A DNA stretch of 64,000 nucleotides from CAIYUC01 sp963682005 (GTDB lineage: Bacteria; Bacteroidota; Bacteroidia; Bacteroidales; FEN-979): positions 1,860,001 through 1,924,000 of the forward strand of contig OY820914.1 of NCBI GenBank assembly GCA_963682005.1, written 5' to 3'. The notes below the pieces were generated by a model. The model ran no database searches, had not been told where the DNA came from, and saw nothing but the letters and a program-made list of their open reading frames with translations. The first letter of the stretch is position 1, and each line of letters opens with the position of its first letter. Below, one piece after another: positions 8,133-17,233 of the stretch. The position numbers were made by a program, and so were the translations under genes.

Positions 8133-9623
8133 ATGCAAAAAAGGACAAATCCGTTCGATATGCTTGTCGGCTCCGGGAAACTTGGAACGCCGGGGTATGT
8201 TCTGCTGTTGCTTGTCTTCATTGGAGTTTCTGCATGGCTGATCGTTAAGCAGGGCCCTGCCGCTGGCCTTGCGCTGATCGCCCTGCCATTGATCCTGACT
8301 TATTTTTACTGGCTGTTCCGCAAGCCGATCATCGGCTTATACACAGCCATCGCACTCGGTTTCCTCCTGCTTGGCATTTCCCGGTATTTCAAATCGATCG
8401 GCCAGGTGGGGCTGGCCATGGACGGGATCCTGTTCCTGACCTATCTGGCCCTCATATTTCAAAAGTTCCGGGAACGGGTTGACTGGACACCCGCCAAAAG
8501 AGATATCACGGTGCTTTCTGCAATCTGGCTTGGTTATGCACTTCTGCAGTTCTTTAACCCGGAAGTCCAGAACCGGCAGGCCTGGCTTGCAGGAATGAGG
8601 GGCATTTCACTCTATATGATGCTGATCGTTCCGCTTGTATTGCTGTTCATCGACGATATGCGGAAGATCAATATTTTCTTTTATGTATGGGGCGTGTTTT
8701 CGATCCTCGCAACAATGAAAGGGATCATACAGCTTACGATCGGTGTGGATCAGTGGGAAAAGGCCTGGCTTGACGGGGGTGGAGCCGTAACCCATATCAT
8801 TTTCGGGAAACTCCGGATCTTCTCCTTCATGAGCGATGCGGCCCAGTTCGGATCGAACCAGGGTTATACCGCGGTGGTTTTCACCATCATTGCACTGGCC
8901 GAAAAAGCCTGGAAACGAAGACTGTTTTTTATTGCCGTCGCACTACTTGCATTCTACGGGATGTTCATCTCCGGAACGCGGGGGGCCATCAGCGTTCCGC
9001 TGGGCGGATTCCTGCTTTATTTTATTTTAAAGAAGAACTGGACCGTGACGATCTCCGGGTTTGTTTTTCTCGCGATCGTCTATGGATTCTTCAAATACAC
9101 AACCATCGGCCAGGATAACCAGCAGATCAGGCGGATGCGCTCCGCATTTGATCCCAATGATCCCTCCCTGCAGGTGAGGCTGGCCAACCAGAAAAGACTG
9201 AGGGTTTACCTCGCTTCACGGCCGTTGGGAGGCGGGATCGGACACGCCGGCGTAAAAGCGCAGAAATACCTGCCCAATGCATTTTTATCACAGGTCGCAA
9301 CCGACAGCTGGTATGTGCTGATCTGGGCCGAGCAGGGGATCATCGGACTGGTGCTGCATTTGTTCATCCTGTTCTATGTGATCATCAAAGCCTCATGGCT
9401 CATCATGAAAAAGATCAGGGACCCGGTCCTGAAAATGAAGATCACCGCCCTTGCGTCAGGGATGTTCGGGATCATGATCGCTTCGTACGGAAATGCGGCC
9501 CTCGGAACAATGCCCACCGGGATGCTCATCTACACCTCGATGGCGCTGATGTTGAATTCGGCGTACCTTGACGAGAAGATTATTACTTCGGAGCCTGTTG
9601 AGCAAAAGAGTGAGGTCTCCTGA
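8133..9623 (+). CDS. O-antigen ligase/polymerase-like membrane protein (Wzy/WaaL type)
   Basis: A 496-residue protein with about 12 membrane helices and a large periplasmic loop (about 320-400) holding RLANQKRLRVYLASRPLGGGIGHAGVKAQKY, typical of the Wzy_C/O-antigen ligase family. The conserved Arg and the G-G-G-x-G-H turn in that loop are the usual catalytic-face signature. It should polymerise flipped repeat units, or ligate them to an acceptor. Which of the two cannot be told from sequence, but its place after the flippase favours polymerase. Confidence 0.85.
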   Translation: MQKRTNPFDMLVGSGKLGTPGYVLLLLVFIGVSAWLIVKQGPAAGLALIALPLILTYFYWLFRKPIIGLYTAIALGFLLLGISRYFKSIGQVGLAMDGILFLTYLALIFQKFRERVDWTPAKRDITVLSAIWLGYALLQFFNPEVQNRQAWLAGMRGISLYMMLIVPLVLLFIDDMRKINIFFYVWGVFSILATMKGIIQLTIGVDQWEKAWLDGGGAVTHIIFGKLRIFSFMSDAAQFGSNQGYTAVVFTIIALAEKAWKRRLFFIAVALLAFYGMFISGTRGAISVPLGGFLLYFILKKNWTVTISGFVFLAIVYGFFKYTTIGQDNQQIRRMRSAFDPNDPSLQVRLANQKRLRVYLASRPLGGGIGHAGVKAQKYLPNAFLSQVATDSWYVLIWAEQGIIGLVLHLFILFYVIIKASWLIMKKIRDPVLKMKITALASGMFGIMIASYGNAALGTMPTGMLIYTSMALMLNSAYLDEKIITSEPVEQKSEVS

Positions 9624-9700
9624 TTGTTACTTTCTTTTACTCTGCGATTGTCATTGGAACTCGGATGAAACTGATCGCCTGCGGCGAACACGGATTTAAT

Positions 9701-9765
9701 TGCCTCATCCCCTGCACCCCTTCTCCTTAGGGAGAAGGGGACGGGGGTTGAGGTGTTTTGGTTAA
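9701..9765. repeat. Dispersed palindromic intergenic repeat, copy 2
   Basis: Inner arms CCCCTTCTCC (9717-9726) and GGAGAAGGGG (9731-9740) with loop TTAG; outer CCTCATCCCC and GGGGGTTGAGG also pair. The flanks, TTAATTGCCTCATCCCC before and GACGGGGGTTGAGGTG then TTTTGGTTA after, match copy 6 at 48291 almost exactly, although the inner hairpins differ. Confidence 0.8.
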
Positions 9766-9858
9766 GTCCACGGAGTATGCTGTAGAATTTGGGTCCAGTG
9801 CTGGCCCTGGGGTACATACCCGTGATTCGTCTTTTTCCCTTTTTTCCGTGTTCTTTTT

Positions 9859-10596
9859 TTAACTTTTGTAACCTGAAAGTGAATTCTTAAAGAACCCGAA
9901 AACGACACCCGAAAAGGCCTGCAGGGTCGTGAGAAGCTCGCTTCCTTTCGGCCGGGGCTTTATCTGGCTGTTGATCATCTGGCTGTCCCAGTACTGGTTA
10001 AAATACTTCAGGTATGCAGGATCGGTCGGTTCAATCAGGAATTCAAAACTGTCGTTCCATTCAATGGCGATATTGAAAAGCTCCGGGTAGCTTCTTCTCA
10101 GCATCTTGTACGAAATAGAGATCCCCTGGAGATGATGCAGGAACACGTCACTGATATCAAATTTGGCAGTACGGAAAACATCCTTCTTATCCACCATGAC
10201 GATCTTTTTATTGATTTCCAGGATCAGCCACCGGTGCGACTCTTTCGGAAAAAGATACTCTCCGAAAAGCGAAGGAGCCTCCAGGTAGCCGCGTTTGGCT
10301 ACCCGCATTTGCTCATCCAGGAATTTTGCGGGATTGTCAACATGCTCCAATACCTGGTTGCAGATCACATAATCGAACTCCTTGTCCTTAAACGGAAGGT
10401 TCTCCCCGTCCGCCTGCAGGAACCTCTGGTTCTTCCTTACCTTGATATCCCCCGACCTGTGGTAGTTCGTGTCGATGAATTTATCGCAGACGACATTCGA
10501 CCGCGGATGAGGATTATGACCTCCGCCAACTTCCAGAACGGTGTCATTCCTTCCGATCCTCAGATCCCTCCTGGATTTCGGATTTCTTAGTATCAT
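9859..10596 (-). CDS. Class I SAM-dependent methyltransferase
   Basis: A cytosolic protein of 245 residues. The SAM-binding strand-loop is VLEVGGGHNPHPRSNVVCD (about 20-38), the acidic strand is FLQADGENLPF, and motif IV is FDYVICNQVLEHVDNP, as in the Methyltransf_11 group. It is read against the surrounding polysaccharide genes and shares a 282-bp divergent gap with the glycosyltransferase at 10879. The substrate is unknown; methylation of a sugar or lipid-linked intermediate is the natural guess from context. Confidence 0.82.
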   Translation of the reverse strand: MILRNPKSRRDLRIGRNDTVLEVGGGHNPHPRSNVVCDKFIDTNYHRSGDIKVRKNQRFLQADGENLPFKDKEFDYVICNQVLEHVDNPAKFLDEQMRVAKRGYLEAPSLFGEYLFPKESHRWLILEINKKIVMVDKKDVFRTAKFDISDVFLHHLQGISISYKMLRRSYPELFNIAIEWNDSFEFLIEPTDPAYLKYFNQYWDSQMINSQIKPRPKGSELLTTLQAFSGVVFGFFKNSLSGYKS

Positions 10597-10772
10597 AGAG
10601 TTCAGGTTTTTAGTTCACAGGTTAATAAATCATCTATACAAAGAAAGGAAATTTTTTGATTGAAAATCTTTTTCTCTGCGCCTCCGCGCCCCGGCATTCG
10701 ATCAGTTCGTTATGACAGAAAATGTAATTGGCGGAATTGGTTATTTAAATTCCCGGTTTCCATCTATTTTAA

Positions 10773-10780
10773 TATATTTG
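10773..10780 (+). promoter_or_regulatory. Putative -7 element of the second glycosyltransferase operon
   Basis: TATATTTG fits TAnnTTTG and lies 98 bp upstream of the ATG at 10879 in the divergent gap 10597-10878. No convincing -33 partner is visible. Nothing else is recognised in this gap. Confidence 0.4.
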
Positions 10781-10878
10781 TATTCAATGAAACAATGAGG
10801 CGAATAATAAAAATCTGATCACCACTGCCAATCGCTCAGAAACTTGTCATGCTTGAATAGGTAAACACTTAACAACCA

Positions 10879-11793
10879 ATGGATCATCCCCTTGTTTCGA
10901 TCATTTCTGTCAATTATGACCATCCGGAAATCACCTGTGAATTACTGGCTTCCCTGAAGAAGATCAGTTATCCCAATATCGAGATCATAATTGTTGACAA
11001 TGCTTCACCCCACGATGATCCTTCCATTATTCCAGGATCATTCCCTGAGGTTAATTTCATAAGGAGCAGCGAAAACCTTGGCTTTGCCGGGGGAAACAAC
11101 ATCGGGATCAGGGTGGCAAAAGGCAAATATGTACTGCTGCTGAACAACGACACGGAAGTCGATCCCGGATTCCTGGAACCACTCGTTGAAAAATTCGAAA
11201 ACAATCCGGGCATTGGCGCTGCCAGCCCGAAGATAAAATTCTTTCATACGCCCGATACGCTCCAGTTCGCGGGTCTTTCCCCCGTGAATCCTTATACGGT
11301 GCGAAGCAGGGGATACGGATACGGTGTGAAGGATGCCGGTCAGTTCGACAAGGACGCAGTCACGAATTTTGTTCACGGAGCAGCCATGATGGTGCCAATG
11401 GACGTGATCCGGAAAGTGGGGCTCATGGCAGAGTGCTACTTCCTCTATTACGAGGAGCTCGACTGGGCAACGAGGATGAAGGAAGCCGGGTATTCGCTCT
11501 GGTATGTTCACAATTCGGTTGTCCTGCATAAGGAGTCTGTTTCAACAGGCAGATTGAGCCCGACAAAGGTTTATTATATGAACCGCGCACGGTTGCTCTA
11601 TCTCCGCAGGAATATCCACGGATTTCCCTTCGTGGTGGCAACCCTTTACCAGCTTTGCATTTCGATCCCGAAAAATGCACTCAAGCTCCTTTTAAAGGGA
11701 GAACACGGACATTTCATCGCATATCACAAAGCCATCATGTGGCATGTGAAGAACCTGTTTTCAAAAGAAGTCCATTCAAACCCGGTATTCTGA
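10879..11793 (+). CDS. Glycosyltransferase family 2 (rhamnosyltransferase-like)
   Basis: A 304-residue GT-A enzyme. It starts VSIISVNYDHPEITCELLASL; EIIIVDNASPHDD follows, then GFAGGNNIGI and YVLLLNNDTEVDPGF, where the D-x-D-like NNDTEVD binds metal and nucleotide-sugar. The acceptor-side block FLYYEELDWATRMKEAGY carries the ED-type catalytic acid. This arrangement is typical of GfO/WbbL-type inverting GT2 enzymes. It opens a series of closely spaced genes (14-22 bp gaps) through 15420. Donor and acceptor sugars cannot be named. Confidence 0.9.
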   Translation: MDHPLVSIISVNYDHPEITCELLASLKKISYPNIEIIIVDNASPHDDPSIIPGSFPEVNFIRSSENLGFAGGNNIGIRVAKGKYVLLLNNDTEVDPGFLEPLVEKFENNPGIGAASPKIKFFHTPDTLQFAGLSPVNPYTVRSRGYGYGVKDAGQFDKDAVTNFVHGAAMMVPMDVIRKVGLMAECYFLYYEELDWATRMKEAGYSLWYVHNSVVLHKESVSTGRLSPTKVYYMNRARLLYLRRNIHGFPFVVATLYQLCISIPKNALKLLLKGEHGHFIAYHKAIMWHVKNLFSKEVHSNPVF

Positions 11794-11807
11794 AATAAAC
11801 CGCCTCC

Positions 11808-13031
11808 ATGAGCACGACAATTCTGATGATCTTTACCATAGTCCAGGTGATATTCCTTGCAGGACTTGGATTGTCGGTGCTTTATATATTCATATTCGCA
11901 CTGGCAGGGATCTTCTACAGGCAGAAACCCTATCAGGATCAACCAAGACTGCATAAGATCGCTGTAATGATCCCCGGGTACAAAGAAGATGTGGTCATCA
12001 GGGAAGTAGCGAATGATGCGCTTTTGCAGGATTATCCGAAAGAATATTACGATGTGGTCATCATCGCCGATTCGTTTCAGCAGGAAACCCTTGATTATCT
12101 TGGCACTTTGCCGGTCAGGGTGATCAAGGTAAGCTTCGAGAAAAGTACAAAGTCCAAAGCGTTGAACAAAGCCATGGAGATCCTTCCGGAAACCTATGAC
12201 ATTGTCGTGATCCTCGATGCCGACAACCTGATGGCGCCGGGATTCCTGGCGAAGATCAATGCAACATTTGACCAGGGAGCGATAGCTGTCCAGGGGCACA
12301 GGAAAGCCAGGAACATGGATACTTCCCTGGCGATCCTTGATGCGGTCAGCGAAGAGATCAACAATCATATTTTCCGGAAAGGTCACCGCGTTTTGGGACT
12401 TTCTTCCGCCATCATCGGCTCGGGAATGGCATTTGATTACCTGTATTTTAAAAGCATGATGAGCAATGTAACGGCCATCGGCGGGTTTGATAAGGATATC
12501 GAACTGCGGATGCTGAGTGAAGGCAGGAAGATCCTGTATCTTGATGATGCCATCGTGCTCGACGAGAAAGTCAGGAAAGAAGAAGTGTTCTCAAACCAGC
12601 GCAGAAGATGGCTTTCGGCCCAACTGGTCTATTTCCGCAGGGATTTTTTTCCCGCACTCCGTGCACTGATCACCAGGGGGAACCTCGATTATTTCGACAA
12701 AGCGATACAATTCATACAGCTTCCAAGGATCCTGTTACTCGGTGCTGTCATTATTTTTTCAGCCATCTTCATCATCTCTGACCTTCTGACATCCGACCAT
12801 CTGACATCCGACCTGACAGTCCTTGCCTGGTGCTGGATCGCAGTGCTTGCGCTGTGCATCCTTGCATTCCTCTTCTCTGTGCCGCGGTATTTCTACAATG
12901 CAAGAACACTGAAAGCGGTGCTGAGTCTCCCGAAGGGAATGTTCCTGATGCTTGGATCCTTGCTGAAGATCAGGGGTGCAAACAAACAATTCATTCATAC
13001 GCAACATTCATCCAGCCAAACTGGATCATAA
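11808..13031 (+). CDS. Membrane glycosyltransferase family 2
   Basis: A 407-residue protein with an N-terminal membrane helix (about 5-30), a cytosolic GT2 domain (VMIPGYKEDVVIREV; VVIIADSF; VVILDADNLMAPGF with the DAD metal site; QRRRW at about 263-267), then two or three C-terminal helices. The QRRRW-like block and the helix layout resemble processive or polyprenyl-linked GT2 enzymes. It follows the previous glycosyltransferase by 14 bp. The actual product is unknown. Confidence 0.88.
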   Translation: MSTTILMIFTIVQVIFLAGLGLSVLYIFIFALAGIFYRQKPYQDQPRLHKIAVMIPGYKEDVVIREVANDALLQDYPKEYYDVVIIADSFQQETLDYLGTLPVRVIKVSFEKSTKSKALNKAMEILPETYDIVVILDADNLMAPGFLAKINATFDQGAIAVQGHRKARNMDTSLAILDAVSEEINNHIFRKGHRVLGLSSAIIGSGMAFDYLYFKSMMSNVTAIGGFDKDIELRMLSEGRKILYLDDAIVLDEKVRKEEVFSNQRRRWLSAQLVYFRRDFFPALRALITRGNLDYFDKAIQFIQLPRILLLGAVIIFSAIFIISDLLTSDHLTSDLTVLAWCWIAVLALCILAFLFSVPRYFYNARTLKAVLSLPKGMFLMLGSLLKIRGANKQFIHTQHSSSQTGS

Positions 13032-13046
13032 AAAAAGACCATCAAC

Positions 13047-14204
13047 ATGAAAATCGGGATTGAAGGACAACGTCTTTTCAGGAAAAAAAAACACGGGATG
13101 GATATGGTCGCCCTGGAACTCATCCGGAACCTTCAGGAGATCGATCATGAAAATGAGTATATCGTTTATGTCAGTCCTGATGAAGACAGGCAAACCCTGA
13201 AAGCTACACCGAACTTCCGGATCGTTGAACTGGATGGTGGATTTTACCCGATATGGGAACAGGTTGCATTACCACGTGCCGCAAGGGAAGACGGTTGCGA
13301 GATACTTCACTGTACCAGCAACACGGCCCCTGTGAACACGAAGATCCCGCTTGTGGTCACCCTTCATGACATCATTTACATGGAAAGCAGCTATCCGCAG
13401 ATCCTCAGCGGTTCCGGCACCACCTACCAGAAATTCGGGAACGTTTATCGCAGGATGGTCGTTCCGAAAGTAGTGAAGAAAAGCGGTGCCATCATTACCG
13501 TTTCTCATTTTGAGAAGAACCGTATCGGGGAGTTTTTCGGAATGAAGGGCGATCCGAGACTGAAAGCTGTTTACAACGGCGTTGGCACCCATTTTAGACC
13601 TGTGACAGATGCAGCGGAGCTTTCCAGGGTGAAGGCGAAATACAGACTGCCCGACCGTTTCTTCTTCTTTCTCGGAAATACCGATCCGAAGAAAAACACG
13701 AAGGGAACGCTGAAAGCCTATTCCGATTTTGTGAAGCAAACCAGAAGCGATATCCGGCTGGTGATGCTCGATTATGACCGGGCGGAACTGGCAAAGATCC
13801 TCGACCAGATCGGCGACCGGACACTGATCAACCGGATCACCCTGACAGGGTATGTGGTGAACACCGATCTTCCCGCCATTTACAGCCAGAGTACCCTCTT
13901 TCTCTATCCCTCGCTCCGTGAAAGTTTCGGGATCCCCTTGCTGGAAGCCATGGCTTGCGGAGTTCCGGTGATCACTTCAAACACATCCTCCATGCCGGAA
14001 ATAGCTGGTGATGCGGCATTCATCATCGATCCGTTCAAACCGGAGGAGATCACAGCCGCAATGATAAAGCTCACATCGGAAGATGAGCTCCGGAAGGTGT
14101 TGATTGCAAAAGGAATTCCCCAGGCTGCAAAATTCTCCTGGCATTCAATGGCTGAAAATGTACTCGCGATCTATAAGGAGATTAACAACCGCAAAATTCA
14201 CTAA
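13047..14204 (+). CDS. Glycosyltransferase family 4 (GT-B)
   Basis: A 385-residue retaining glycosyltransferase. The N-terminal half has MKIGIEGQRLFRKKKHGMDMVALELIRNL, and the middle has LHDIIYME and ITVSHFEKNRI. The C-terminal donor site has RFFFFLGNTDPKKNTKG and the E-x7-E motif RESFGIPLLEAMACGVPVI. The family is typical of mannosyl-, rhamnosyl- or glucosyltransferases of polysaccharide loci. It starts 15 bp after the preceding gene and ends 10 bp before the next. Confidence 0.9.
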   Translation: MKIGIEGQRLFRKKKHGMDMVALELIRNLQEIDHENEYIVYVSPDEDRQTLKATPNFRIVELDGGFYPIWEQVALPRAAREDGCEILHCTSNTAPVNTKIPLVVTLHDIIYMESSYPQILSGSGTTYQKFGNVYRRMVVPKVVKKSGAIITVSHFEKNRIGEFFGMKGDPRLKAVYNGVGTHFRPVTDAAELSRVKAKYRLPDRFFFFLGNTDPKKNTKGTLKAYSDFVKQTRSDIRLVMLDYDRAELAKILDQIGDRTLINRITLTGYVVNTDLPAIYSQSTLFLYPSLRESFGIPLLEAMACGVPVITSNTSSMPEIAGDAAFIIDPFKPEEITAAMIKLTSEDELRKVLIAKGIPQAAKFSWHSMAENVLAIYKEINNRKIH

Positions 14205-14214
14205 AACGACTACC

Positions 14215-15420
14215 ATGATACAAAACCGCGATATTGTTGTCATCGGCATCCAGCCCTGGGATATTGAGATCGGGAGCAACTGCAAGAACATTGCCGTTGA
14301 ATTCGCCCGCCATAACCGGATTCTCTATGTCAACGCACCGCTTGACCGGATTACCCGGAGAAAGGACAAAGAGACGGATAAAGTCCGCAAGCGGATCCGG
14401 GTTCAGAATGGGGAAGACCCCGACCTGGTTAAAATTGACGGCACTTTCTGGAATCTATACCCGAAAGGGCTTGTTGAATCAATCAACTGGATCAAATCTC
14501 CCTGCACGTATGATTTTCTGAACAAAAGGAACAACAGGATCTTTGCAAAAGCCATCGCTTCTGCCATTGAACGGCTTGGTTTCAGCAACATCATCCTGTT
14601 CAACGACAGCTCGATGTTCCTGGGTTTGTATATGAAAGAACTGCTGAAACCGGCCACATATGTGTATTATATGCGCGATTACCTTACGAAGAACCCATAC
14701 TGGCGCAAACAGGGTGTACGGCTTGAACCGCAACTGATCCGAAAAGCCGATGTGGTGGTGAATAATTCAACGCTCTATGCGGAATACGGAAAACAATTCA
14801 ACCCCCATTCTTACATGGTCGGACAGGGTTGTGATGTTTCCCTGTTCAATGATGTTGAACGGGAGATCTCACCGGCAAAAGATGCCACTGGCTTTAAGCA
14901 CCCCGTGATCGGGTATGTAGGATCCATGGCATCAAGGAGACTGGATATCGGTCTGATCGCAGGCATTGCAAAAGCCCGCCCCGACTGGAGCATCGTGCTT
15001 GTCGGTCCGGAGGATGATGCGTTCAAAGCATCGGAATTGCATTCGATCAGCAACGTGCATTTTCTCGGTTCACGCGATCCGCTGGTGCTTCCCGATTACA
15101 TCAAAGGATTTGACGTTTGCATGAATCCGCAGCTGATCAACGATGCGACCCGGGGTAACTACCCGCGTAAGATCGATGAATACCTCGCGATGGGAAAGCC
15201 TGTTGTGGCTACGGCAACGGAAGCCATGGATTACTTCAGGGAACATACCTATCTTGCAACAGACAAGGATGGTTATATCCGTATCATCGAACAGGCACTT
15301 GCGGAAGATTCCCCTGAAAAGCAGCGGCAGCGGCGTGAATACGCCACAAGCCATACCTGGGAGAACAATGTGGCGGAGATCTATAAATGCATAGAACTGG
15401 TGACTTCAAGGGAAAAATGA
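14215..15420 (+). CDS. Glycosyltransferase, GT4-like (TuaH-like)
   Basis: A 401-residue protein. The start is set at ATG 14215 (MIQNRDIVVIGIQPWDIEIGSN); the open frame continues upstream but would overlap the previous gene by 100 bp. The N-terminal block GIQPWDIEIGSNCKNIAVEFAR and the C-terminal PRKIDEYLAMGKPVVATATEAM (E-x7-E-like donor region) resemble glycosyltransferases such as TuaH. The DATRGNYPRKIDEYLA block is characteristic of that group. Sugar specificity is unknown. Confidence 0.85.
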   Translation: MIQNRDIVVIGIQPWDIEIGSNCKNIAVEFARHNRILYVNAPLDRITRRKDKETDKVRKRIRVQNGEDPDLVKIDGTFWNLYPKGLVESINWIKSPCTYDFLNKRNNRIFAKAIASAIERLGFSNIILFNDSSMFLGLYMKELLKPATYVYYMRDYLTKNPYWRKQGVRLEPQLIRKADVVVNNSTLYAEYGKQFNPHSYMVGQGCDVSLFNDVEREISPAKDATGFKHPVIGYVGSMASRRLDIGLIAGIAKARPDWSIVLVGPEDDAFKASELHSISNVHFLGSRDPLVLPDYIKGFDVCMNPQLINDATRGNYPRKIDEYLAMGKPVVATATEAMDYFREHTYLATDKDGYIRIIEQALAEDSPEKQRQRREYATSHTWENNVAEIYKCIELVTSREK

Positions 15421-15424
15421 TAGC

Positions 15425-15489
15425 GTACCCACCCCTCGTATCCCCTCCCTACCAGTAGGGAGGGGAAGACCGAAGGTCGGGGAGGGTAC
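15425..15489. repeat. Dispersed palindromic intergenic repeat, copy 3
   Basis: Inner arms CCCCTCCCTA (15442-15451) and TAGGGAGGGG (15456-15465), with outer GTACCC and GGGTAC (15425-15430, 15484-15489) and a second small hairpin GACCGAAGGTC. It is almost identical to copy 4 at 17037 and fills the gap between the glycosyltransferase and acetyltransferase genes. Confidence 0.8.
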
Positions 15490-15522
15490 CAAGAGACAAA
15501 ATACAAAATAATAAATACTGGC

Positions 15523-16137
15523 ATGGCAATCATCGACAATCTAAAATCCAAACCGAAGCTGAAAAGCTTTTTCCTGTGGACGATCACACCCGAGCGGAAC
15601 CCCCGTCCACGATGGTGGGTGCGATGGTTCCTGAACCCGATGGTCCATAAGCGTGGGAAAGGATCGACCATCCGCCGGAGATCACGCATAGACGTTTTCC
15701 CCTGGAACAGGTTTGAGATAGGCGACCTGACAACCATCGAGGATTTTACCACGGTCAACAATGGCTCCGGAGATGTTATCCTGGGGAACAGGGTGAGGGT
15801 CGGCATTGGCTCCGTGATTATCGGACCGGTAATTATGGGGAATGGCTCCGGGCTGGGACAGCATGTATTCGTGTGTGGCTTCAATCACGGGTACAAGGAT
15901 GCTAAAAAGAACTCCAGCATACAGCCGCTCGATATACGGCCGGTGAGCATCGAAGAGGAGGCCCATATCGGCGCCAATTCCGTGGTTCTTGCAGGCATCA
16001 CCGTCGGGAAGCGGTCGCAGGTAGGTGCGGGAAGCGTGGTGACAAAGGATGTTCCCCCGTTTTGCATTGCAGTCGGGAATCCTTGCAGGGTCATCAAGAA
16101 ATTCAACCCGGAAACCGGGAAGTGGGAGAAAATATAA
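15523..16137 (+). CDS. Left-handed beta-helix (hexapeptide) acyltransferase
   Basis: A 204-residue protein. After a basic N-terminus rich in Arg and Trp it shows imperfect hexapeptide turns (IGDLTTIEDFTTVNNGSGDVILGNRVRVGIGSVIIGPV), the loop with catalytic-type His in FVCGFNHGYKD, and the closing coils IGANSVVLAGITVGKRSQVGAGSVVTKDVPPFCIAVGNPCRVIK. This fits the maltose/galactoside O-acetyltransferase family, which transfers an acetyl group from acetyl-CoA to a sugar. It probably decorates the repeat unit. Confidence 0.88.
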   Translation: MAIIDNLKSKPKLKSFFLWTITPERNPRPRWWVRWFLNPMVHKRGKGSTIRRRSRIDVFPWNRFEIGDLTTIEDFTTVNNGSGDVILGNRVRVGIGSVIIGPVIMGNGSGLGQHVFVCGFNHGYKDAKKNSSIQPLDIRPVSIEEEAHIGANSVVLAGITVGKRSQVGAGSVVTKDVPPFCIAVGNPCRVIKKFNPETGKWEKI

Positions 16138-16153
16138 CGGATTTTATGAACAG

Positions 16154-16921
16154 ATGAAGAAACTCGCCACCTATTTTCGCTACCTGGTCGACTACCTGAA
16201 GTACGGTGATGTGGTTTCCGTTCATAGTTCTTTCAGGTATATCCGGAAAGGTGAATCTCATAAGAACGACCGGCTGATCCGCACTTCCATCGGGAATTTC
16301 CATTGCCGGAAAAACACCAATGACTTCCAGTACGCGAACAAATTCTATGAATGGGGGGTGAAAAAATTCATCCTTGACCGGAAGAACAATTTTACCGTGT
16401 TCATCGACGGAGGTGCATGCATCGGTGATTACAGCATCCTGATGGCACGGTATGTGGACCGGTGCATCGCATTCGAACCGGTCAGCAATAACTACCAGTC
16501 GCTGCTGGGCAACATCGCACTGAACAACCTCGGGCATAAGATAAAGCCGTTTCCGTTTGCACTGGGGGATGAAAACACGGAAGTGTTCTTTGTTTTTAAT
16601 CCTGTGAATACCGGGGCGTCACACCGGGTACGTGATGACATGCCCACCGATTGCAAGGTTCAGCAGCGGACCATGGATTCGCTGTTGCCGGAATTGGGAA
16701 TACTACCATCAGATCAAGTCCTGTTCAAGCTGGATGTTGAAGGAATGGAGAATGAAGCCATCCGCGGAGCAAAGGATTTTATCAGGGATCAGCCCGGGTT
16801 AACATTGATCATTGAAGACAAGCATTCAGGGGATGAAGCGATTAAAAAGACACTCTCGGAGATCGCCCCGTTTGAATTCGGGATCATTGATGATTACAAT
16901 ATATTTGCGAGGAAAATTTAA
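16154..16921 (+). CDS. FkbM-family methyltransferase
   Basis: 255 residues from ATG 16154 (MKKLATYFRYLVDYLKYG); the longer open frame to 16049 would overlap the acyltransferase gene, whose stop is 16 bp before this ATG. It has the FkbM pattern: VFIDGGACIGDYSILMARYVDRCIAFEPVSNNY (SAM site and acidic strand), then QRTMDSLLP and LFKLDVEGMENEAIRGAKDFI. Members O-methylate sugars in polysaccharides and glycolipids. It ends the second plus-strand glycosyltransferase run. Confidence 0.88.
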   Translation: MKKLATYFRYLVDYLKYGDVVSVHSSFRYIRKGESHKNDRLIRTSIGNFHCRKNTNDFQYANKFYEWGVKKFILDRKNNFTVFIDGGACIGDYSILMARYVDRCIAFEPVSNNYQSLLGNIALNNLGHKIKPFPFALGDENTEVFFVFNPVNTGASHRVRDDMPTDCKVQQRTMDSLLPELGILPSDQVLFKLDVEGMENEAIRGAKDFIRDQPGLTLIIEDKHSGDEAIKKTLSEIAPFEFGIIDDYNIFARKI

Positions 16922-17233
16922 AAAATGGTAGATTCAGAAGGAATGAATGTCATCAGCGCAGGCCAGAGTGGTATCTATTTGGAAAAAACTTTTATCTTCT
17001 TGTTCCGAGGACCTGGGACCGGGAATTAACCCAACATACCCACCCCTCTTATCCCCTCCCTACTGGTAGGGAGGGGAAGACCGCAGGTCGGGGTGGGTAC
17101 GTAAAAACAATAAACACAAAGGATTTTACAAGGCGACCAAAGAAAAAATATCCAGACTAAAGCACTTAATGATCCTTAGTGTTTTACTTTGAGCGACTAT
17201 TGGAAATTTTTAGCTTTAATTAATATAGAATTT
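16922..17233. other. 312-bp gap containing repeat copy 4
   Basis: No gene is seen. The central part (17037-17100) is the dispersed palindrome. An in-frame TTG at 17189 could extend the next gene, but the ATG at 17234 is the better start. Confidence 0.6.
17037..17100. repeat. Dispersed palindromic intergenic repeat, copy 4
   Basis: It has the same structure as copy 3 (15425): CCCCTCCCTAC and GTAGGGAGGGG inner arms, the small GACCGCAGGTC hairpin and outer TACCCACCCC and GGGTGGGTA. The changes relative to copy 3 are largely paired in the outer stem. Confidence 0.8.

Noticed and set aside
10597..10878. tRNA or small RNA gene in the divergent gap
   Set aside because: No cloverleaf or other conserved structure was found by eye; only a promoter-like box is visible.
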